Shown in pieces: positions 56,310 to 64,000 of a stretch of DNA of 64,000 bases. Source of the DNA: Pseudomonas fluorescens (GTDB lineage: Bacteria > Pseudomonadota > Gammaproteobacteria > Pseudomonadales > Pseudomonadaceae); contig NZ_CABVHK010000008.1 of the NCBI RefSeq assembly GCF_902497785.1, positions 62,001-126,000 on the forward strand, written 5' to 3'. Every line of letters begins with the position of its first letter. Position 1 is the first letter of the stretch. The notes beneath the pieces were generated by a model. It had not been told where the DNA came from, ran no database searches, and worked only from the letters and a program-made list of their open reading frames with translations. The position numbers were made by a program, and so were the translations under genes.

Positions 56310-57086
56310 CTATTTCTCCTGACTGACAGCCGCGCAAATCAAATTGATGCCGCGGGCCTGAATGTGATCGCGTGCCTCTTGCGGCAGTCGATCGTCGGTA
56401 ATTAGGGTATGGACACTGCTCCACGGCAGTTCCAGGTTGGGAATCTTGCGGCCAATCTTGTCAGCCTCGACCATCACGATCACTTCCCGGGCAACCTCAG
56501 CCATGACACGGCTGAGTCCCAGCAGTTCGTTGAAAGTGGTCGTGCCCCGCACCAGGTCGATGCCATCGGCACCGATGAATAACTGGTCGAAATCGTAAGA
56601 GCGCAGGACCTGTTCGGCGACTTGCCCCTGGAAGGATTCGGAGTGAGGGTCCCAGGTGCCGCCCGTCATCAGCAGCACCGGTTCGTGCTCAAGTTCGCTT
56701 AACGCGTTGGCAACATGCAGGGAATTGGTCATCACCACCAGACCCGGTTGTTGGCCGAGTTCAGGGATCATCGCCGCGGTCGTGCTGCCGCTGTCGATGA
56801 TGATCCGTGCGTGCTCGCGAATTCGTGTGACGGCGGCGCGGGCGATGGCTTGTTTATGTCTGGACACTGGCTGACCGAGGTCCGCGACCAATTCCTGAGG
56901 CATGGTGATCGCCCCGCCGTAACGTCGCAGAAGCAGGCCATTGCTTTCGAGTGCCGCCAAATCCTTGCGAATCGTAACTTCCGACGTTTCGAAACGCTTG
57001 GCCAGCTCATCCACACTGACTTCGCCCTGCTCATTGAGCAAGGCGAGGATGTTGTGACGGCGTTGAGGTGTATTGCGTTTCGACAT
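56310..57086 (-). CDS. glmR: DeoR-family regulator upstream of glmS (GlmR)
   Basis: A 258-residue DeoR/GlpR-type regulator: the N-terminal HTH ([40 protein letters not shown]) and the DeoRC sugar-phosphate-sensing domain ([40 protein letters not shown]). I start at the ATG at 57086 ([12 protein letters not shown]); the frame runs 14 codons further up from a TTG with no homologs. It overlaps the glmS control region, so it probably adjusts glmS to amino sugar phosphate levels. The ribosome site is weak. Confidence 0.9.
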   Translation of the reverse strand: MSKRNTPQRRHNILALLNEQGEVSVDELAKRFETSEVTIRKDLAALESNGLLLRRYGGAITMPQELVADLGQPVSRHKQAIARAAVTRIREHARIIIDSGSTTAAMIPELGQQPGLVVMTNSLHVANALSELEHEPVLLMTGGTWDPHSESFQGQVAEQVLRSYDFDQLFIGADGIDLVRGTTTFNELLGLSRVMAEVAREVIVMVEADKIGRKIPNLELPWSSVHTLITDDRLPQEARDHIQARGINLICAAVSQEK

Positions 57087-57189
57087 GGTCTGGTAAGTTT
57101 CGATTCGAAAGATAACGGAAGCAATCAAAACCTATTAGCGAAACTTCGTCAAGCGGGAGGCGATAAAAAGCAGTGTGGATAAATTTGAA

Positions 57190-57263
57190 AAGATCGCAGC
57201 CTGCGGCAGCTCCTACGCGAGAGGCGTGTCTACTTCGTAGGAGCTGCCGAAGGCTGCGATCTT
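57190..57263. repeat. REP palindrome between glmR and glmU
   Basis: AAGATCGCAGCCTGCGGCAG and CTGCCGAAGGCTGCGATCTT form a long near-perfect stem. It separates glmU from the downstream glmR in the same direction and may reduce read-through. Confidence 0.85.
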
Positions 57264-57289
57264 CAGATTTTGAAAACTCTGTGGATAAC

Positions 57290-58657
57290 TCAGGTCTTCT
57301 TGATCTTCACCGGCCGTTTCCAGCCGTCAATATTCTTCTGACGTGCACGACCCACCGCCAACTGTTGGTTATCCACATTCTGCGTAATGGTCGACCCAGC
57401 AGCCGTGGTTGCTCCGCTGGAGATATCCACAGGCGCCACCAACGAGTTGTTGGAACCAATGAACACGTCTTCACCCAACACGGTCTTCCATTTGTTGGCA
57501 CCGTCATAGTTGCAAGTGATGGTGCCCGCGCCGATGTTGGTCCGCGCCCCGACTTCGGCGTCTCCCAGATAAGTCAAATGACCGGCCTTGGCGCCTTCGC
57601 CCAAGTGAGCGTTCTTCAATTCAACAAAGTTACCCACATGCGCGCGAGCGTCCAGCACCGTGCCGGGACGCAAACGTGCAAACGGACCCGCATCGCTGCC
57701 TTCGCCAAGAATCGCGCCTTCGATGTGGCTGTTGGCTTTGACCACCACACCTTTACGCAGCGTGCTGTCCTTGATCACACAGTTCGGGCCGATCACCACA
57801 TCGTCTTCGATGACGACCTTGCCTTCGAGGATCACGTTGATGTCGATCAGCACATCGCGGCCGGCGGTGACTTCACCACGCACATCAAAACGAGCCGGGT
57901 CACGCAGGGTCACGCCTTGCGCCATCAAACGGCGACCGGCGCGCAGCTGGTAGTGACGCTCAAGTTCCGACAGCTGCTTGCGATCATTGGCGCCCTGCAC
58001 TTCCATCGCGTCATGAGGCTGCTCGGTGGCCACAACCAGTCCATCGCTGACCGCCATTGCGATGACGTCAGTCAGGTAATACTCGCCCTGGGCGTTATTG
58101 TTGGAAAGACGGCTCATCCAGCCACCCAGCTGCGCGAATGGCAGCGCCAGAATGCCGGTGTTGCCTTCAGAGATCGCGCGCTCGGCTTCGTTGGCATCTT
58201 TCTGCTCGACGATGGCCGTGACCTTGCCACCGGCATCGCGAACGATGCGGCCATAACCGGTCGGGTCATCCAGGTTGACGGTGAGCAATCCCAGTTGCTG
58301 CGGCGCAACGTGCTTGAGCAGGCGCTGGAGCGTCTCGACTTCAATCAATGGCACGTCGCCATAGAGAATCAAAACGGTGTCGGCCTCAATGAACGGCACG
58401 GCTTGAGCGACTGCGTGGCCAGTACCCAGCTGTTTATCTTGAAGGACGAAATTCAAGTCGTCAGCGGCCAGGCGCTCACGCACCGCGTCGGCACCGTGAC
58501 CGATCACCACGTGAATGCGCTGTGGATCAAGTTGTCGAGCGCTGTGGATAACATGGCCGAGCATCGAGTTGCCGGCAATCGGATGCAGCACTTTCGGCAA
58601 CGCTGACCGCATGCGAGTGCCTTGACCGGCAGCGAGAATAACAATTTCAAGTGACAT
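57290..58657 (-). CDS. glmU: Bifunctional GlmU (uridyltransferase / acetyltransferase)
   Basis: A 455-residue bifunctional enzyme. The N-terminal pyrophosphorylase domain has [20 protein letters not shown] and the UTP-binding DVPLIE; the C-terminal left-handed beta-helix acetyltransferase shows hexapeptide repeats ([20 protein letters not shown]) and ends with the catalytic region [15 protein letters not shown]. It makes UDP-GlcNAc from glucosamine-1-phosphate. It is transcribed with the glm genes and follows the atp operon terminator. Confidence 0.97.
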   Translation of the reverse strand: MSLEIVILAAGQGTRMRSALPKVLHPIAGNSMLGHVIHSARQLDPQRIHVVIGHGADAVRERLAADDLNFVLQDKQLGTGHAVAQAVPFIEADTVLILYGDVPLIEVETLQRLLKHVAPQQLGLLTVNLDDPTGYGRIVRDAGGKVTAIVEQKDANEAERAISEGNTGILALPFAQLGGWMSRLSNNNAQGEYYLTDVIAMAVSDGLVVATEQPHDAMEVQGANDRKQLSELERHYQLRAGRRLMAQGVTLRDPARFDVRGEVTAGRDVLIDINVILEGKVVIEDDVVIGPNCVIKDSTLRKGVVVKANSHIEGAILGEGSDAGPFARLRPGTVLDARAHVGNFVELKNAHLGEGAKAGHLTYLGDAEVGARTNIGAGTITCNYDGANKWKTVLGEDVFIGSNNSLVAPVDISSGATTAAGSTITQNVDNQQLAVGRARQKNIDGWKRPVKIKKT

Positions 58658-58716
58658 GACTGGCTACCAATCCTGGGTGGTCAGCGGCTGCGACCAGGTA
58701 ATGAAATTCGGAAAAG

Positions 58717-58746
58717 AAAAAAGGGTAGCCGAGGCTACCCTTTTTA
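58717..58746 (-). terminator. Rho-independent terminator of the atp operon
   Basis: AAAAAAGGGTAGCC-GAG-GGCTACCCTTTTT in plus-strand orientation gives a GC stem with A and T runs on both sides. It lies 28 bases beyond the atpC stop and before glmU, closing the leftward atp transcript. Confidence 0.9.
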
Positions 58747-58773
58747 ATCAATCGCGCAACAAGCAATGGCCTT

Positions 58774-59199
58774 TTAGTGGCCGAACTTCTTGCGGATCTG
58801 CTGGACGGTGCGCAGCTGAGCTGCGGCCTCGGCCAGACGTGCGGCAGCAGAACCGTAATCGAATTCCGCGCCCCGCTCATGCAAGGCCTTCTCGGCAGCC
58901 TTAACGGCTTCCTGAGCGGAGGCTTCGTCCAGGTCGGCAGCACGTTGCACGGTGTCGGCAAGAACCTTGACCATGTTCGGCTGAACCTCGAGGAAACCAC
59001 CGGAGATGTAATACACCTCCTCTTCCCCGCCCTGCTTGACCAGGCGGATCGGGCCAGGCTTGAGATTAGTGATCAGCGGCGCGTGGCCCAGGGCGATACC
59101 AAGATCACCCAGTGCACCGTGCGCAATCACCATCTCGACCAGGCCGGAGAAGATTTCCCCTTCCGCGCTGACGATATCGCAATGGACTGTCATAGCCAT
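58774..59199 (-). CDS. atpC: ATP synthase F1 subunit epsilon
   Basis: A 141-residue subunit, the central-stalk regulator that couples gamma to the c-ring and can inhibit ATP hydrolysis. The N-terminal beta-sandwich ([36 protein letters not shown]) and C-terminal helical hairpin ([20 protein letters not shown]) are standard. It is the last gene of the operon, 45 bp after atpD, and is followed by the operon terminator. Confidence 0.97.
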   Translation of the reverse strand: MAMTVHCDIVSAEGEIFSGLVEMVIAHGALGDLGIALGHAPLITNLKPGPIRLVKQGGEEEVYYISGGFLEVQPNMVKVLADTVQRAADLDEASAQEAVKAAEKALHERGAEFDYGSAAARLAEAAAQLRTVQQIRKKFGH

Positions 59200-59244
59200 C
59201 TGATTGCCTCAACCTAAATTAGCGCCCGTTGCCGGGCGCCGGGA

Positions 59245-60651
<1,407 letters not shown>

Positions 60652-61512
60652 TTAAACCGCGGCAGCGCCGCCGACGATTTCCGAGATCTCTTGGGTGATC
60701 GCAGCCTGACGCGCCTTGTTGTAGACCAGCTGCAAATCGCTGATCAAATCACCGGCGTTGTCGGTAGCGTTCTTCATCGCGATCATCCGCGCAGCTTGTT
60801 CAGCCGCGTTGTTCTCGACCACCGCCTGGTAGACCTGCGACTCCACGTAACGGACCATCAAGCCGTCAAGCAGCTCTTTGGCGTCCGGTTCGTACAGATA
60901 ATCCCAGTGGTGCTTGAGTCCCTGATCCGCGGTGGCTACCAATGGAATCAACTGCTCCACGGTAGGCTGTTGCGTCATGGTGTTGATGAACTTGTTGGAC
61001 ACCACGGACAGGCGGTCAATACGGCCGTCCAGGTAGGCATCCAGCATCACCTTGACGCTGCCGATCAGGTCATTGATCGACGGCTCTTCACCCAGGTGGC
61101 TGATAGCTGCTACGACGTTACCGCCGAAGTTGCGGAAGAAAGCCGCACCCTTGCTACCAACAACACACAGATCGATCTCGACGCCGTTTTCACGGTTTTT
61201 CGCCATGTCCTTGACCAAGGCCTTGAACAGGTTGGTGTTCAAGCCACCACACAGACCACGGTCACTGCTCACCACGACGTAACCGACGCGCTTTACTTCA
61301 CGGTCGATCATGAATGGGTGGCGATATTCCGGGTTGGCGTTGGCCAAATGACCAATAACCTGGCGGATGCGCTCCGCGTAAGGACGGCTAGCAGCCATGC
61401 GCATTTGTGCCTTGCGCATTTTACTGACCGCCACTTTTTCCATGGCGCTGGTAATCTTTTGCGTGCTTTTGATGCTCGCAATCTTACTGCGAATCTCTTT
61501 TGCGCCTGCCAT
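60652..61512 (-). CDS. atpG: ATP synthase F1 subunit gamma
   Basis: A 286-residue central-stalk subunit that rotates inside the alpha3beta3 ring. The N-terminal helix ([20 protein letters not shown]) and C-terminal helix ([20 protein letters not shown], ending [12 protein letters not shown]) form the coiled-coil shaft. Starts at ATG 61512, 50 bp after atpA. Confidence 0.98.
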   Translation of the reverse strand: MAGAKEIRSKIASIKSTQKITSAMEKVAVSKMRKAQMRMAASRPYAERIRQVIGHLANANPEYRHPFMIDREVKRVGYVVVSSDRGLCGGLNTNLFKALVKDMAKNRENGVEIDLCVVGSKGAAFFRNFGGNVVAAISHLGEEPSINDLIGSVKVMLDAYLDGRIDRLSVVSNKFINTMTQQPTVEQLIPLVATADQGLKHHWDYLYEPDAKELLDGLMVRYVESQVYQAVVENNAAEQAARMIAMKNATDNAGDLISDLQLVYNKARQAAITQEISEIVGGAAAV

Positions 61513-61562
61513 GTAACACCTATCAGGTTAGCAAGCGGGAGCCTTGCGGCTCCCGCTGCGGC

Positions 61563-63107
61563 TTACCAGGTTTGGGTGGCCTTGAACTTCTCGATACCGG
61601 CCTTGAGGCCAGCGTCGATTTCGTCATTGAAGTCACCCTTCACGTTGATCTTCGCCATCAAATCGGCGTGATCGCGGTTGAAGAAAGCAATCAGCGCTTG
61701 TTCGAAGCTGCCGATCTTGGCGATTTCAACGTCGGTCAGGAACCCACGCTCAGCGGCATACAGCGACAGCGCCATGTCAGCGATCGACATTGGTGCATAT
61801 TGCTTCTGCTTCATCAGCTCGGTAACGCGCTGACCATGCTCAAGTTGCTTACGGGTCGCTTCGTCCAGGTCAGAAGCGAACTGGGCGAATGCCGCCAGTT
61901 CACGGTACTGAGCCAGAGCGGTACGGATACCACCGGAGAGCTTCTTGATGATCTTGGTCTGAGCGGCACCACCCACACGGGATACCGAAACACCGGCGTT
62001 CACAGCAGGACGGATCCCGGAGTTGAACATGGCCGATTCCAGGAAGATCTGACCGTCAGTGATGGAAATCACGTTGGTCGGAACGAACGCAGAAACGTCG
62101 CCAGCCTGGGTTTCGATGATCGGCAGTGCGGTCAGGGAACCGGTTTTGCCGGTCACTGCGCCGTTGGTGAACTTCTCTACGTATTCTTCCGAAACGCGGG
62201 ATGCGCGCTCCAGCAGACGGGAGTGGAGATAGAACACGTCGCCTGGGTAAGCTTCACGGCCTGGTGGACGGCGCAGCAGCAGGGAAATCTGGCGGTAAGC
62301 CACTGCTTGCTTGGACAGATCGTCATAAACGATCAGCGCGTCTTCACCGCGGTCGCGGAAGAATTCACCCATGGTGCAACCGGAGTACGGTGCCAGGAAT
62401 TGCAGTGCTGCAGATTCCGAAGCGCTCGCTGCAACGACGATGGTGTTAGCCAGTGCGCCGTTTTCTTCCAGCTTGCGAACCACGTTGGCAATGGTCGATT
62501 GCTTCTGACCGATCGCTACGTAGACGCAGAAAATACCGCTGTTTTTCTGGTTGATGATCGCGTCGATCGCCAGAGCGGTTTTACCGATCTGACGGTCACC
62601 GATGATCAGCTCACGCTGGCCACGGCCGACAGGGATCATGGCATCGACAGCCTTGTAGCCGGTCTGTACAGGCTGGTCTACCGACTTACGCCAGATCACG
62701 CCTGGAGCAACTTTCTCGACCGCATCGGTCTCGGTGTTGTTCAGCGGACCTTTGCCGTCAACAGGGTTACCCAGTGCGTCGACTACGCGACCCAGCAGTT
62801 CCTTACCAACCGGAACTTCGAGGATGCGGCCGGTGCACTTGGCGCTCATGCCTTCAGCCAGAGACTGATAGGAGCCCAAAACTACGGCACCTACGGAGTC
62901 TTGCTCCAGGTTGAGAGCCATACCGAAGACGCCGCCCGGAAACTCGATCATCTCGCCGTACATAACGTCGGCCAGACCGTGAATCCGCACGATACCGTCA
63001 GATACGCTGACGACAGTGCCTTCGTTACGGGCTTGGGAGGTCACATCGAGCTTGTCGATGCGGCCCTTGATAATTTCACTTATTTCGGAAGGATTGAGTT
63101 GCTGCAT
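61563..63107 (-). CDS. atpA: ATP synthase F1 subunit alpha
   Basis: A 514-residue noncatalytic nucleotide-binding subunit. The Walker A is GDRQIGKTA, with Ile where Escherichia coli has Thr, which is common in pseudomonads. Other signatures: [20 protein letters not shown], the [23 protein letters not shown]alker B region and arginine finger segment [20 protein letters not shown]. It lies 21 bp after atpH. Confidence 0.98.
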   Translation of the reverse strand: MQQLNPSEISEIIKGRIDKLDVTSQARNEGTVVSVSDGIVRIHGLADVMYGEMIEFPGGVFGMALNLEQDSVGAVVLGSYQSLAEGMSAKCTGRILEVPVGKELLGRVVDALGNPVDGKGPLNNTETDAVEKVAPGVIWRKSVDQPVQTGYKAVDAMIPVGRGQRELIIGDRQIGKTALAIDAIINQKNSGIFCVYVAIGQKQSTIANVVRKLEENGALANTIVVAASASESAALQFLAPYSGCTMGEFFRDRGEDALIVYDDLSKQAVAYRQISLLLRRPPGREAYPGDVFYLHSRLLERASRVSEEYVEKFTNGAVTGKTGSLTALPIIETQAGDVSAFVPTNVISITDGQIFLESAMFNSGIRPAVNAGVSVSRVGGAAQTKIIKKLSGGIRTALAQYRELAAFAQFASDLDEATRKQLEHGQRVTELMKQKQYAPMSIADMALSLYAAERGFLTDVEIAKIGSFEQALIAFFNRDHADLMAKINVKGDFNDEIDAGLKAGIEKFKATQTW

Positions 63108-63128
63108 TGCTCTGCTGCCCCTTCAAAC

Positions 63129-63665
63129 TCAAGATTTCAATGCTTCGGCAAGGTTCGCGAGTTTGCCGCGAACCGAGCCATCGATAACCAGGTCGCCGGC
63201 GCGGATGACAATGCCCCCGATAAGGGATTTGTCTTCCTCGACTTGCAGGCGCACTTCCCGGTTGAGTCGTGCACTGAGAACCTTGGCGAGTTTGTCTTGC
63301 TGTTCTTGGTTCAATGCGAAAGCACTGGTTACTTCAACGTCTACCGACTTCTCTTGTTCAGCCTTGTACAGGTCGAACAGAGCGGCGATCTCCGGCAACA
63401 GCGGGAGACGGTCGTTTTCGGCAATGACGTTGATGAAGTTCTGTGCCTTCACATCAAACTTGTCGCCGCACACGTCAATAAACGTGGCGGCCTTGTCTGC
63501 GCTCGTCAGTCGCGGGGCCTTGAGCACGCGCTGCATGGTGTCGTCTTGCGACACTGCTGCAGCCAGGCCGAGCATGGCTGACCAAGAGGCCAGTTGCTGG
63601 TGGGCCTGGGCGTGCTCGAAGGCTGCCTTAGCGTAAGGTCGGGCCAACGTGGTCAATTCTGCCAT
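63129..63665 (-). CDS. atpH: ATP synthase F1 subunit delta
   Basis: A 178-residue peripheral-stalk subunit that ties the b dimer to the top of F1. The N-terminal helical domain ([20 protein letters not shown]) and the C-terminal [20 protein letters not shown] signature are present. It is 12 bp after atpF. Confidence 0.97.
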   Translation of the reverse strand: MAELTTLARPYAKAAFEHAQAHQQLASWSAMLGLAAAVSQDDTMQRVLKAPRLTSADKAATFIDVCGDKFDVKAQNFINVIAENDRLPLLPEIAALFDLYKAEQEKSVDVEVTSAFALNQEQQDKLAKVLSARLNREVRLQVEEDKSLIGGIVIRAGDLVIDGSVRGKLANLAEALKS

Positions 63666-63677
63666 GATCGCCCTCGC

Positions 63678-64000
63678 TTAAATTTCAGCAGCCAGTTTGT
63701 TTACCAGCTCCGCGTGCGCGTTTTGATCGATTGTGGCACCCAGGATCTTCTCGGCGCCGCCGACGGCCAGAGCACCCAGTTGGGCACGCAGCGCATCTTT
63801 GACACTGTTCAGTTCCTGCTCGATCTCGGCCTGAGCCTGAACCTTCACACGGTCAGCGTCGATACGGGCTTTTTCAACAGCCTCTTCAACGATCTGATTA
63901 CCGCGTTTCTTGGCTTGCTCAATGATTTCAGCTGCCTGAGCCTTAGCTTCGCGCAGTTGTTGACCCGCTTTATCTTGGGCCAACTCCAGGTCGCGAGCTG
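63678..64000 (-). CDS. atpF: ATP synthase Fo subunit b, 5' end beyond the window
   Basis: The C-terminal 107 or so residues of subunit b, which forms the peripheral stalk. Only the long dimerisation helix is present ([40 protein letters not shown]); the N-terminal membrane helix lies past the right edge. The open frame runs to the edge, and the TTG at 63983 is an internal codon, not a start. Expected upstream beyond the window are atpE, atpB and atpI. Confidence 0.95.
   Translation of the reverse strand, partial: ARDLELAQDKAGQQLREAKAQAAEIIEQAKKRGNQIVEEAVEKARIDADRVKVQAQAEIEQELNSVKDALRAQLGALAVGGAEKILGATIDQNAHAELVNKLAAEI

Larger units (their letters stand above)
54466..58551. repeat. Cluster of six perfect DnaA boxes in the glm region
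   Basis: Perfect TTATCCACA (either strand) occurs at 54466, 54768, 57174, 57280, 57369 and 58543, mostly inside or at the edges of glmS, glmR and glmU. Others in the window are at 5835, 5881, 33193, 33390, 39389, 46864 and 47528. Random expectation for this 9-mer in 64 kb of both strands is about 0.5. Confidence 0.6.

Noticed and set aside
56300..56340. glmS ribozyme or riboswitch before glmS
   Set aside because: glmR ends one base before the glmS start, leaving no leader; the ribozyme is a Firmicutes feature.
61500..63581. 693-codon open frame opposite atpA and atpH
   Set aside because: atpA and atpH are certain on the other strand; the overlap is exact and the antisense product is low-complexity.

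Overview
The window looks like chromosomal DNA of a fluorescent Pseudomonas (P. fluorescens group). Grounds: the gene order glmU-glmR-glmS beside the complete end of the F1Fo ATP synthase operon (atpF-H-A-G-D-C), the two-subunit pyruvate carboxylase pycA-pycB next to LysR and RpiR regulators, protein sequences typical of the genus, and two families of Pseudomonas-type REP palindromes. The ATP synthase and glm genes, two near-perfect parS sites and many perfect DnaA boxes all suggest a region fairly close to the chromosome origin. I saw no prophage, transposase, CRISPR array, tRNA or rRNA.

Layout. 0-4.7 kb: a very large toxin-like protein split by a one-base frameshift. 4.7-8.1 kb: a MocR-type regulator divergent from a PaiB-like flavin protein and two GNAT acetyltransferases. 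8.2-9.9 kb: a hipA-hipB type toxin/antitoxin pair with twin operators. 10.1-15.4 kb: two tandem autotransporters sharing a beta-barrel but not a passenger. 15.6-21.3 kb: pycB-pycA, a LysR regulator, a small conserved protein and an RpiR/HexR-like regulator with its own palindromic operator. 21.4-27.3 kb: an AT-rich orphan small gene, a membrane PAS-GGDEF-EAL protein, and uvrD. 27.5-33 kb: Tim44-like protein, SMI1/KNR4 protein, a cation/proton antiporter, an acyl-CoA thioesterase, pdxY and a DUF3301 protein.

33-37.7 kb is a zinc-limitation cluster: two COG0523 (CobW-type) GTPases including ZigA, a small periplasmic protein, the zinc-independent GTP cyclohydrolase FolE2, and a threonyl-tRNA-synthetase-like protein that has lost its whole catalytic core. 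A Zur-box-like palindrome lies between zigA and folE2. 37.7-44 kb: DUF3617 protein, cardiolipin synthase, cyclopropane fatty acid synthase, a parS-bearing gap, dihydrolipoyl dehydrogenase, an Lrp regulator and a LysE-type exporter. 44-54.4 kb: a two-gene envelope unit, a PNPOx/ferredoxin-reductase fusion, GST, LysR, MFS transporter, cyclase-family hydrolase and PPK2. 54.5-64 kb: glmS, glmR, glmU and the atp operon, all leftward, with an empty Tn7 attachment site after glmS.

Most attractive for follow-up: the core-less ThrRS paralog with a REP-derived C-terminus, the two parS sites (one inside folE2), a 12-bp tandem array of DnaA-box-like units inside the MocR linker, and the hipA-first toxin/antitoxin pair with paired operators. 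The zinc-cluster gene types and parS-like sequences are known; what looks new is their particular form here. All calls come from reading the sequence; no database search was run.
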